This document shows, one piece after another, positions 35,421 to 43,143 of a stretch of DNA of 64,000 bases. Source of the DNA: Hyphomonas sp. GTDB lineage: Bacteria > Pseudomonadota > Alphaproteobacteria > Caulobacterales > Hyphomonadaceae. The position numbers and the translations under genes were made by a program. Positions within the stretch are counted from its first letter, which is position 1. The number at the start of each line of letters is the position of its first letter. The notes under the pieces are model-generated. The model saw only the letters and a list, made by a program, of their open reading frames with translations, did no database searches and was not told the origin of the DNA. Where the stretch lies: NCBI RefSeq assembly GCF_016125515.1, contig NZ_WGLO01000005.1, forward strand, positions 62,001 through 126,000. The letters are read 5' to 3'.

Positions 35421-35476
35421 ATTTCGCTAACGGCCTCGCTAGGATTTCGTTAAGATACCGGGCTTAGGCTTTAACG
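35421..35476. promoter_or_regulatory. Direct and inverted repeats in the ihfA leader
   Basis: ATTTCGCTAA (35421) and ATTTCGTTAA (35444) are direct repeats 23 nt apart, about two helical turns. CGTTAA (35448) and TTAACG (35471) form an inverted pair. All lie in the 80-nt gap before ihfA. They could bind a regulator, or IHF itself as autoregulation; neither is proven. Confidence 0.3.
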
Positions 35477-35484
35477 AGAGGCGA

Positions 35485-35787
35485 ATGGGCAAGATGAGCA
35501 ACGCGACTGTTACCCGTGCCGAAGTCACCGACGCGATCGTTCGCGAAGTCGGCGTTACACGGCAAGAATCGTCAGACCTGCTGGACCGCACGCTCGACCT
35601 GATCGGCGCGGCGCTCGAGCATGAAGAAGAAGTCAAACTCGCCCGCTTCGGCAATTTCGTTGTCCGCTCGAAATCGGCCCGCGAAGGCCGCAATCCCAAG
35701 ACCGGTGAAGAGGCGCCCATCGCCGCCCGCCGTGTCGTCACGTTCCGTCCTTCGCCGATGCTGAAGTCACGCGTCGGACGCGACTGA
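35485..35787 (+). CDS. ihfA: Integration host factor subunit alpha
   Basis: 100-residue DNA-bending protein of the HU/IHF family. Seen: TVTRAEVTDAIVREVGVTRQESSDLLDRTLDLI (helices 1 and 2), VKLARFGNFVVRSKSAREGRNPKTGEEAPIAARRVVTFRPSPMLKSRV with the arm that inserts into the minor groove (GRNPKTGE). A second ATG three codons in could also be the start. Located before the MerR gene, as in other alphaproteobacteria. Confidence 0.95.
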   Translation: MGKMSNATVTRAEVTDAIVREVGVTRQESSDLLDRTLDLIGAALEHEEEVKLARFGNFVVRSKSAREGRNPKTGEEAPIAARRVVTFRPSPMLKSRVGRD

Positions 35788-35806
35788 ACCCTTTCAGGAT
35801 ACAAGC

Positions 35807-36292
35807 ATGACCGCACTCAAGTCCCGGATCGAGAAATCTTCGTCAGCCTTCCGGTCGATTGGTGAAGCGGCAAACGAGCTGGGCCTTGAAACCCACGTGC
35901 TGCGCTATTGGGAAACCCGTTTCCCGAAGGATGTGCGCCCGATCAAGCGCGAGGATGGCCGCCGCATGTTCCGCCCTCAGGACATGGACGCCCTGCGCGC
36001 CATCCGCGTGCTGGTGCATGAGCGTGGCATGACGCTGAAAGGCGCCAAGTTGATCCTGGCCGAGCAGGGGATCGACGCCGTTCTGGCCGGCACCGTTACG
36101 CTTGCGGCTGGCGCATTTGAAGCGGTGCCCAGCCCTGCGCGTGAATTGCAAGAAAGCGTTGCGCGCGCCTTCGCGGCGCACGCTGACCTCGGCACCGACC
36201 CGGACCGCAAGGCCCGCCTTGAAGGCGCCCTGCAGGAACTGACGGACATCAAGAGCCGCATCGACGCCGCGCTCGCACGCCGGGCCGCCTGA
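35807..36292 (+). CDS. MerR-family transcriptional regulator
   Basis: 161 residues. The N-terminal winged helix-turn-helix shows FRSIGEAANELGLETHVLRYWETRFPKDVRPIKREDGRRMFRPQDMDALRAIRVLV. A coiled segment follows (LQESVARAFAAHADLGTD..LQELTDIKSRIDAALARR). No metal-binding cysteines are present, so it does not sense copper or mercury in the usual way. It is the standard partner downstream of ihfA; the signal it senses is unknown. Confidence 0.92.
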   Translation: MTALKSRIEKSSSAFRSIGEAANELGLETHVLRYWETRFPKDVRPIKREDGRRMFRPQDMDALRAIRVLVHERGMTLKGAKLILAEQGIDAVLAGTVTLAAGAFEAVPSPARELQESVARAFAAHADLGTDPDRKARLEGALQELTDIKSRIDAALARRAA

Positions 36293-36312
36293 CTGCCTGA
36301 TTTTCGGGAATT

Positions 36313-36390
36313 TGGTCGGAGCGAGAGGATTCGAACCTCCGACCCCTAGTCCCCCAGACTAGTGCGCTAACCGGGCTGCGCCACGCTCCG
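36313..36390 (-). tRNA. tRNA-Pro (anticodon GGG)
   Basis: Complement strand, 78 nt with CCA encoded. The acceptor CGGAGCG pairs with CGCTCCG, discriminator A. Anticodon arm CTAGT-CTGGGGG-ACTAG gives anticodon GGG, reading CCC and CCU. The T arm GGAGG-TTCGAAT-CCTCT is intact except for one wobble-level mismatch. It is convergent with the MerR gene. Confidence 0.96.
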
Positions 36391-36461
36391 ACCGAACGCG
36401 CTGTATAGGCAAAGGCCCCCGAGGCTGCAACCGGCATCTTCCCGTGTTTCTGCGGGCCGCG

Positions 36462-36920
36462 TCAGCGGGGCGCGGCGGTGGTTACAACATGGCGCAGGGC
36501 CCGCGCGTCCCACAATGCATTGTGCTGCACGGCGTCCACCATGTCGGTCGGAAAGGCCGAGACATGCATCAGGCGCATCGACAGGTCGGGAATACGCACC
36601 GTGTGCCCCGGCGCGATGATCAGGCATTGCATCAGGTGCATCAGGTCTTCCGGCCAGTCGGCCACCAGCGCGGGCGAGGGATCGGCCGCGAGGAAGTCCT
36701 GAATGGCGCGCCCGAACCCCTCCAGCGGCACGATCCGGGGCCGCGCCGAGGGAATGGACACAACCGGCAGCACGTTTTCCTCGACCCAGGGGTGAGGCGC
36801 CAGGGCGTCGAGTTCCGCCTCCGGCCGGGCCAGGTAAAGCTCGCTCACCTCGCCCGACAGGGCGAGGCTGATCAGCTCCCCTCCAAACCCGTTGAATTCG
36901 CAGTCGAGGAAGTACAGCAC
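36462..36920 (-). CDS. DEDD-type 3'-5' exonuclease-like protein (Rv2179c-like)
   Basis: 152 residues. MLYFLDCEFNG carries the first Asp-Glu pair of DEDD exonucleases, VADWPEDLMHLM a second aspartate, and HNALWDARALRHV the final His and Asp of a DEDDh site. It resembles the Rv2179c/RNase T-like group but is shorter than RNase T. GTG is the start codon, 5 nt after the S9 peptidase stop, so the genes are probably co-transcribed. RNA is the likely substrate; this is inference. Confidence 0.7.
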   Translation of the reverse strand: MLYFLDCEFNGFGGELISLALSGEVSELYLARPEAELDALAPHPWVEENVLPVVSIPSARPRIVPLEGFGRAIQDFLAADPSPALVADWPEDLMHLMQCLIIAPGHTVRIPDLSMRLMHVSAFPTDMVDAVQHNALWDARALRHVVTTAAPR

Positions 36921-36925
36921 CCGCT

Positions 36926-39076
36926 CTATTCCGGCTTCGACAGGTCCACGGTGTCGATCTGGCCCGCAGCGGCCAGCGCGAAAGCGTATTCGATCGCCGT
37001 TTCCTTCAGGCCTTCAAACCGGCCCGAGGCACCGAAATGACCCGAGTCGAGATTGATGCGCAGGAAATAGGGGCCCGCCTTGGGCGCTTCCGCGCGCAGC
37101 TTTGCGGCCCATTTCGAGGGCTCCCAATAAGTCACCCGCGGATCGGCCACGCCGCCCGTAATCAGCATGGGCGGATAGTCCAGCGCCGTCACGTTGTCAT
37201 AAGGGCTGTAGGCGAGGATCGTCTGGTAGGCATTTTCATCCGTTAGCGGATTACCCCATTCCGGCCATTCCGGCGGGGTCAGCGGCAGGCTCTCGTCCGA
37301 CATCGTGCTTAGCACGTCCACGAAGGGCACGGCGGCGATGATGCCGCCGAACAGGCCCGGATCCATGTTCACAGCAGCGCCCATCAGCAGGCCGCCCGCC
37401 GAGCCACCCTGCGCGATCAGGTGTCCGCGCTTCGTGTAGCCCTTCTCGACCAGATAATTTCCGGCCGCGATGAAGTCCTTGAACGTGTTGGTCTTCTTGT
37501 CGAGCTTGCCATCGAGATACCATTGGTAGCCCTTGGCCATTTCGCCGCGAGGGTTGACGACGGCGTAGATGAAGCCGCGATCCACAAGGCTGAGCCGGCC
37601 AGTGCGGAAATCTGCCGGGATGGTGATGCCGTAAGAGCCATACCCGTAGAGCAGCACCGGCGCAGTGCCGTCCACCCGCGTATTCTTGTGGCGCAGCAGG
37701 GTCACCGGCACTTCCGCCCCATCCCAGGACGGCGCAAGGATCCGCTCGACAACATAATCCGCTGGATTGTGGCCGGAAGGAATTTCGCGCGTCTTGCGCA
37801 GGATGCGTTCGTGCGTATCGAGATTGTAATCGACTACCTGGTCCGGCGTTGTCGGCGAGGCATACTCGAAGCGCAGCACCGGCACGTCGTATTCATAGCC
37901 GCCATCCAGATCGAGATCGAAAGCGGCTTCGTCGAAGCTGATCGCGTGGCTTTCTTCCATTCCGCGCTTGTGGATCACGATGCGGGGCAGGCCGCCTTCG
38001 CGCTCCATCACGGCGAGGTAATCCTTCTGCGCGTGCACGCCCAGCAACAGCGTGCCGGGGCGGTGCGGGATCACATCTTCCCAGGCCTCGCGGGTTGTCG
38101 AATCCATCGGCGCGCGGACGAGTTTGAAGTCCACCGCGCCGTCCGTGTTGGTGATGATGTAGAACTGGCCGTCCCAATGGGTGACCGAATATTCGTTGTC
38201 CGTCTGGCGCGGCGCGATCAGGCGCAGCTTCGGGTTCAGCTTATTTGCCGGAAACCAGTAGGCTTCCGAAGTCGTATGCCCGCCCGCCGAAATGAAGATC
38301 ACTTCCTCGCTTTCGCTCGTGCCGAGGCCGACGAAGAAGCCGGGGTCCTTCTCTTCATAGATCAGCGTATCCTCTCCTGAGGCGAGGTCGCGTTGGTAGA
38401 CGGCGCTCGGTCGGCCATTGGGATCGCGGAATACCCAGAAGATCGCCTTGCCGGTGGCGCTCCATTCGAATGAGCCGTAAGCGCTTTCGATCAAGACGCC
38501 GGTGTCTTCACCGGTTTCGATGTTCTTGACACGGATCTCGTAATATTCGCTGCCCTTGGTGTCGGTGCCATAAGCCAGGAACTTGTGATCCGGGGAGGCT
38601 TCAAGGTCTCCGAAGGCAAAATAGTCCTCGTCCTTGCCCATCGCGTCGCCGTCCAGCAGGATCGTCTCTTCGCTCTCTGGATTGAACGCATCGGCCGCAG
38701 GCCGGCGAGCATAGATCGCATACTCGCCGCCCTCACGAAAGCGCGTGTAGTACGCCCAGCCCCCATGGATCGACGGCACGGAGCTGTCATCTTCCTTGAT
38801 GCGGCCGCGCATCTCGTTGAACAGTTCTTCCCGCAGCGCGCTGGTCGGCTCTTCGAGGCGGGCCTTGGTGAAGGCGTTTTCCGCTTCGAGGTATCCTCGG
38901 ATATCCGGCTTCAGCAGTGCCGGGTCGCGCATCACCTCCTGCCAGTTCTCGTCCTTCAGCCAGGCATAGGGATCGTTGCGCGTATGTCCCAGCTGGGTGA
39001 TCTCGTGATCGACCCGCGCGGCCACGGGCGCGGAGGGCAGGGTCGGCGCCACCGTTTCAGCAAGGTTCTTGGTCAT
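36926..39076 (-). CDS. S9-family oligopeptidase (oligopeptidase B-like)
   Basis: Prolyl-oligopeptidase family serine peptidase, 716 residues from ATG 39076. It has a beta-propeller N-terminal region opening with DPYAWLKDENWQEVMRDP and a C-terminal hydrolase with YGYGSYGI, GGSAGGLLMGAA (nucleophile Ser), a likely acid in ITGGVADPRV and the base in DSGHFGASGR. Upstream in-frame codons, if read from TTG 39166, spell a signal ending LFSGC, a good lipobox, so the protein may be a lipoprotein with an earlier start. It follows msrB on the same strand. Confidence 0.88.
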   Translation of the reverse strand: MTKNLAETVAPTLPSAPVAARVDHEITQLGHTRNDPYAWLKDENWQEVMRDPALLKPDIRGYLEAENAFTKARLEEPTSALREELFNEMRGRIKEDDSSVPSIHGGWAYYTRFREGGEYAIYARRPAADAFNPESEETILLDGDAMGKDEDYFAFGDLEASPDHKFLAYGTDTKGSEYYEIRVKNIETGEDTGVLIESAYGSFEWSATGKAIFWVFRDPNGRPSAVYQRDLASGEDTLIYEEKDPGFFVGLGTSESEEVIFISAGGHTTSEAYWFPANKLNPKLRLIAPRQTDNEYSVTHWDGQFYIITNTDGAVDFKLVRAPMDSTTREAWEDVIPHRPGTLLLGVHAQKDYLAVMEREGGLPRIVIHKRGMEESHAISFDEAAFDLDLDGGYEYDVPVLRFEYASPTTPDQVVDYNLDTHERILRKTREIPSGHNPADYVVERILAPSWDGAEVPVTLLRHKNTRVDGTAPVLLYGYGSYGITIPADFRTGRLSLVDRGFIYAVVNPRGEMAKGYQWYLDGKLDKKTNTFKDFIAAGNYLVEKGYTKRGHLIAQGGSAGGLLMGAAVNMDPGLFGGIIAAVPFVDVLSTMSDESLPLTPPEWPEWGNPLTDENAYQTILAYSPYDNVTALDYPPMLITGGVADPRVTYWEPSKWAAKLRAEAPKAGPYFLRINLDSGHFGASGRFEGLKETAIEYAFALAAAGQIDTVDLSKPE

Positions 39077-39200
39077 GGTGCATCCGGAAAAGAGGGACGT
39101 GGCGGCCGCAAGGCCGGCGAGATGAGCGGCAAGGCGTGTGGGAGGCTCCGCTCTGAGGGCCGCCAAAGAGTGGAGCAGCCCGGCGGGACCTGTCCAGCTC

Positions 39201-39605
39201 TTATTCGGCCGGCCGGAAGTCCAGTACAATCCCGTTGATGCACCAGCGCTCACCGGTCGGCGGCGGGCCGTCCTTGAACACATGTCCCTGATGCAGGCCG
39301 CAGCTGGCGCAGTGGCATTCGGTGCGGGGGTAAATCATCTTGAAATCGGTCTTGGTCGCCACGGCGTCCGGCGTCACAGGCTGCCAATAGCTCGGCCAGC
39401 CGGTGCCCGAATCGAACTTGTGCTCGGACGACCAGAGCGCCGTGCCACAGCCCTTGCAGTGGTAGAGGCCCGCACGCTTCTCGTCATTGAAATTGCCGGG
39501 GGTGAAGGCCCGTTCGGTGCCTTCCTTCACGCCGACGCGGAACTCTTCCTCAGTGAGGATTTCGCGCCATTCGCGGTCGGTGCGTTGAATCTTGGTCTTG
39601 GTCAT
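39201..39605 (-). CDS. msrB: Peptide-methionine (R)-S-oxide reductase
   Basis: Repairs methionine-R-sulfoxide in proteins. 134 residues. Zinc cysteines in CKGCG and CASCG, substrate segment FDSGTGWPSYWQP and the catalytic RWCINGIVLDF are all present. There is no signal peptide, so it is cytoplasmic. It lies 44 nt downstream of the MaoC gene and upstream of the S9 peptidase, all on the same strand. Confidence 0.96.
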   Translation of the reverse strand: MTKTKIQRTDREWREILTEEEFRVGVKEGTERAFTPGNFNDEKRAGLYHCKGCGTALWSSEHKFDSGTGWPSYWQPVTPDAVATKTDFKMIYPRTECHCASCGLHQGHVFKDGPPPTGERWCINGIVLDFRPAE

Positions 39606-39649
39606 TGGGGGCGCTCCCTATCTGGCTCGCCCCCAATATAGGGTGTGCT

Positions 39650-40105
39650 TCAGCCGTAGAGAACCGTGATTGACTCTGCGACCAGCGCCGGGCGGTCCTT
39701 GCCTTCGATTTCGACGGTCGCTTCCATCTTCATCTGCTTGCCGCCGGCCTTGGGCTCAACCGACAGGCATTTCTGGCGCAGACGCACCTTCGAGCCGACC
39801 GGAACCATGTTGGTGAAGCGCACCTTGTCCGATCCATAATTGATTCCGCGCGTGGTGCCTTCGACGCGGAGGACTTCCGCGCCCAGCATCGGCAACAACG
39901 ACAGGGTCAGGAATCCGTGGGCGATCGGGCCACCGATTTCCTTGGTGGCGCGGGCCACGTCGACGTGGATCCACTGGTGGTCGCCGGTCGCGTCGGCAAA
40001 CTTGTTCACGCGGTCCTGGTCGATGACATGCCAGTCGGACACGCCGACTTCCTGTCCGGCCAGCGATTCCAGGTCGGCGTATGAGACTTTGCGTGGGTTT
40101 GCCAT
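39650..40105 (-). CDS. MaoC-family (R)-specific enoyl-CoA hydratase-like protein
   Basis: 151-residue hotdog protein. The hydratase motif is seen in FADATGDHQWIHVDVARATKEIGGPIAHGFLTLSLLP, with the Asp and His dyad. ATG 40105 with AAGGAGG upstream is the start. Substrate chain length is unknown; roles in beta-oxidation or polyhydroxyalkanoate supply are typical of the family. It is divergent from a small membrane protein gene. Confidence 0.9.
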   Translation of the reverse strand: MANPRKVSYADLESLAGQEVGVSDWHVIDQDRVNKFADATGDHQWIHVDVARATKEIGGPIAHGFLTLSLLPMLGAEVLRVEGTTRGINYGSDKVRFTNMVPVGSKVRLRQKCLSVEPKAGGKQMKMEATVEIEGKDRPALVAESITVLYG

Positions 40106-40236
40106 CGGATCCTCCTTGAATGGTTTTGCCTGTTTTGGCGTGGCCCCGGCGCTTCCGCAAGGGTAACGGCGCGTCAATCGACCCCCGCTTGACTGCAGGC
40201 GCCGCGGCCTCATTCTGGACAGCAGGATCGTTGACC

Positions 40237-40602
40237 ATGGCCGCTATGAAGTTAACCACGCTCTTTTCCCTGCAAAAGGGTACACCCGGCTACGCGCGGC
40301 TGGTCTATGCTGGTCTGCTGGCCGGCCTTCTGGTCCCGGGGCTGAACATTGCCGCCGCCCTCCTGGCCTGGCTCGGCCGGGATGCCGGCGACGCCATGCT
40401 GCAGCGTCACGCCCTCAACCAGCTCCACATCTTCGGGAAGAGCGTCATCTATGTCCTGATCGGCCTCGTGCTGACCTATTTCCTGTTCGGCGTCCTGATC
40501 ATAATGGCGACCATCGTCTGGTACATCTTGCGCCTCAACAAAGGCCTGCAGGCGCTCAGCGCCGGCGCCCCGCCGGAGAATCCCGAGAGCTGGCTGTTCT
40601 GA
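40237..40602 (+). CDS. Small multi-pass membrane protein, DUF4870-like
   Basis: 121 residues with three hydrophobic stretches (about 20-45, 67-95 and a short third part). The pattern of a helix, then LQRHALNQLHIFGKSVIYVLIGLVLTYFLFGVLIIMATIVWYILRLNKGLQALSAG, resembles DUF4870/Tic20-like proteins, in which a HalxNaLNfqi-like segment is conserved. ATG 40237 chosen because earlier in-frame codons encode nothing membrane-like. No function known. Confidence 0.75.
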   Translation: MAAMKLTTLFSLQKGTPGYARLVYAGLLAGLLVPGLNIAAALLAWLGRDAGDAMLQRHALNQLHIFGKSVIYVLIGLVLTYFLFGVLIIMATIVWYILRLNKGLQALSAGAPPENPESWLF

Positions 40603-40606
40603 CGGC

Positions 40607-41749
40607 TCAGCCGAGATGGCGCTTCAACGCCGCCAGGAAGCGCGCCACATCCGCGTCCGACGTGAACAGGTGCGGTGTGATCCGCAACCGGTTGCCCCGT
40701 TTCGACACGAAGATTTTCTCTGCCGTCAGCCGCGTAGTTAGATCTGCGGGCGCCGTGTCGGGCAGCAACGCGCCGAGATAGTGCGGCCCGCGTTCGGCCT
40801 CCGCCATCGCCGGCAAGCCCAGCGCTTCAAGTTCGCCCGCCAGCGCCCGGTTGCGATGCGCCAGCGTGGCCTCGATCCGGTCTACGCCCCAATCGAGGAT
40901 CTGCTGCACGGCGGCGTGGAAGGCGGGCAGCAGCACGAAGTTCGATCGCTCACCCATGTCATATCGCTCCGCCCCCGGAGCAAACTGGTCGCGATAGTCG
41001 ATCAGGCGGGAGAAGTCCTCCGCGCCTTCGCGGTTGATCCAGTTCTGCTCCAGCGGTGTGCCGTCGCGCCGGTGCGGCGCAGCATAGAGGAATCCCATCG
41101 CATAGGGTCCGAGCAGCCACTTGTAGCCTGCCACCACGACAAAATCCGGCTGCACGGCGCGCACGTCGAACACCATCGCTCCGCAGCTTTGTGTCAGGTC
41201 CAGCACCAACGCCGCGCCCACCTCCCGGCAACGCGCGCCAATTGCCGTCAGGTCGATGCGCGCCCCGTCCGTCCAGCGCACATTGGCGCAGGCCACCAAT
41301 CCCGTCTCCGGCGTAATCGCCTGCAGGAGTGCGTCCGACAGGGACGCATTGCCCGCCGCCCGAACCGTCTCGATCTGCGCGCCGGTCGCTCGCGCCATCT
41401 CCCGCCATGTGTAGACGTTGGAGGGAAACTGGTCCTCCAGCAGCAGGATCTTCTGACCTTTCGCCAGCGTTATGTTGCGCGCGGCCACCGCCAGCCCGTA
41501 GCTGGCCGATGGCACGAAGGCGATGCCCGCTTCATCCGCCCCGATCAGCTGCGCCAGCAGCGGACGCAGGCGGCGCGTATCCTCGAAGAAGTCCGCATCC
41601 GGAATGGTCCAGGGTTGCAGCTTGCGCGCGAGACCGCGCTGACCGGCCTCGGCAGCCGCCACCGGCAGCGGCCCCATCGTGGCAACGTTCAGGTAGGCGA
41701 CATCGTCCGGAATATCGAACAGATGCCGTTGGTTCGGGATCAGCGTCAT
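40607..41749 (-). CDS. Aminotransferase class V-fold PLP enzyme
   Basis: 380 residues. IAFVPSASYGLAVAARNI is the phosphate-binding region, LVLDLTQSCGAM carries the PLP aspartate, and VVVAGYKWLLGPYAMGFLY the Schiff-base lysine. It belongs to the isopenicillin N epimerase/cysteine desulfurase-like branch rather than classical IscS, since no catalytic cysteine loop is obvious. The ATG overlaps the beta-glucosidase stop by 4 nt (ATGA), so the two are co-translated. Substrate unknown. Confidence 0.85.
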   Translation of the reverse strand: MTLIPNQRHLFDIPDDVAYLNVATMGPLPVAAAEAGQRGLARKLQPWTIPDADFFEDTRRLRPLLAQLIGADEAGIAFVPSASYGLAVAARNITLAKGQKILLLEDQFPSNVYTWREMARATGAQIETVRAAGNASLSDALLQAITPETGLVACANVRWTDGARIDLTAIGARCREVGAALVLDLTQSCGAMVFDVRAVQPDFVVVAGYKWLLGPYAMGFLYAAPHRRDGTPLEQNWINREGAEDFSRLIDYRDQFAPGAERYDMGERSNFVLLPAFHAAVQQILDWGVDRIEATLAHRNRALAGELEALGLPAMAEAERGPHYLGALLPDTAPADLTTRLTAEKIFVSKRGNRLRITPHLFTSDADVARFLAALKRHLG

Positions 41750-43080
41750 GTCGCGTGATTCGCTCCAGCCAGGCTGGCCAGCAGGCGGTACGATGCCTTG
41801 GGGGTCCGCTTCAAGGTCTTGTAGTCGACATGCACGATGCCGAACCGCGGCCCGTAGCCCATCGCCCATTCGAAATTGTCCAGCATCGACCAGACGAGGT
41901 ATCCGCGCACGTCCGCCCCCGCCGCGCGCGCTTCCAGCACGGCGCCCAGATACCGTTCGAGGTAAGCCACCCGTGCGGCATCATTCACCCGGCCGTGCGC
42001 GTCCGGTTCCACATCGTCGGCCATGCCGTTCTCGGTCACATAGACAGGCAAACCATAGCGCTTGGACGTCTCGACCAGGATGTCGCGGAACGCGCCCGGC
42101 TGCACATGCCAGCCCATAAGCGTCGTCTCCGCGCCGTCCGGCGGATCAACGTTGCGGAAGCCGAAAGCGTTGGCCCGCGCCGAGGCATAAGTCGGCGAAT
42201 AGTGGTTTAGTCCCAGCCAGTCGAGCGGCGCGTGGATGTCAGCCTCGTCATCGGACTTCACGCGGTCGCCCAGCCAGCCGCGCATGATCGGATCATACTT
42301 GCCCAGGAAGACCGGATCGGCCGTGCCCCGGTTCATGGCCGAATCCATTATCGCCGCCGCCGCACGGTCTTCGTCCGTGTCGGTCGCGGGCAGGGCGGGT
42401 TGCAGGTTCGGCACCGATCCGATCTGTGCGCTGGCCGGCAGCTCCGCTCTCAGCCGGCGCACCGCCGCGCCGTGCGACAGGTTGACGTTGTGCACCGCGT
42501 CCAGCCAGGCTTCCCGGTCGCGAATGCCCGGCGCATGCACACCCGCGCCATAGCCAAGCATTGTGAACATGTTCGGCTCGTTGAACGTCGCCCAATGGAC
42601 GATCCGGTCACCCAACCGACGCGCCATCAGCCCGGCATAGTCGGCAAACAGCGGCACGATCTCCCGGTTCGTCCAGCCGAGCCCCGCTTCATGCAAAGCC
42701 AGCGGCAGGTCCCAGTGGTAGAGGCAGAGCCACGGCGCGACGCCCTGGCGCAGCAATTCGTCTGTCAGCCGGTCATAGAAATCGAGCCCGTCCTCGTTCG
42801 GCTGTCCCCGGCCTTCCGGGAGCACCCGGCTCCACGAGGTCGAGAACCGGTAGGCGCCGAAATGGGCCGCTTTCATCAGCGCCACATCTTCCTTGTACCG
42901 ATGGTAATGGTCGCAAGCGACATTGCCCGTGTCGCCATTCTTCACACGGCCCGGCTCGGCGCTGAATGCATCCCAGATGCTCAGGCCCCGCCCGTCATCC
43001 TTGAAGGCGCCCTCGATCTGGTACGACGCCGTCGACGCGCCCCAGACGAAGCTCTCCGGAAAATCGCTGCGCTGGACCAT
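41746..43080 (-). CDS. GH1 family beta-glucosidase
   Basis: 444-residue glycoside hydrolase. The N-terminal FVWGASTASYQIEGAFKDDGRG motif, acid/base glutamate in TFNEPN and nucleophile glutamate in VYVTENG are present, as is the C-terminal VWSMLDNFEWAMGYGPRFGIVHVDY. There is no signal peptide, so it hydrolyses imported disaccharides or aryl glycosides in the cytoplasm. It is coupled to the class V aminotransferase downstream. Confidence 0.95.
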   Translation of the reverse strand: MVQRSDFPESFVWGASTASYQIEGAFKDDGRGLSIWDAFSAEPGRVKNGDTGNVACDHYHRYKEDVALMKAAHFGAYRFSTSWSRVLPEGRGQPNEDGLDFYDRLTDELLRQGVAPWLCLYHWDLPLALHEAGLGWTNREIVPLFADYAGLMARRLGDRIVHWATFNEPNMFTMLGYGAGVHAPGIRDREAWLDAVHNVNLSHGAAVRRLRAELPASAQIGSVPNLQPALPATDTDEDRAAAAIMDSAMNRGTADPVFLGKYDPIMRGWLGDRVKSDDEADIHAPLDWLGLNHYSPTYASARANAFGFRNVDPPDGAETTLMGWHVQPGAFRDILVETSKRYGLPVYVTENGMADDVEPDAHGRVNDAARVAYLERYLGAVLEARAAGADVRGYLVWSMLDNFEWAMGYGPRFGIVHVDYKTLKRTPKASYRLLASLAGANHAT

Positions 43081-43143
43081 GCTTTCCTCCCGGGATTTTC
43101 CGGCAGGATGCGCCGGGCGGGCCTGGGCGGCAAGGGGCCGGCC

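Noticed and set aside
35450-35466. TTAA..TTAG upstream of ihfA as a CtrA site
   Set aside because: The spacing is 10 nt rather than 7 and the second half is not TTAA.
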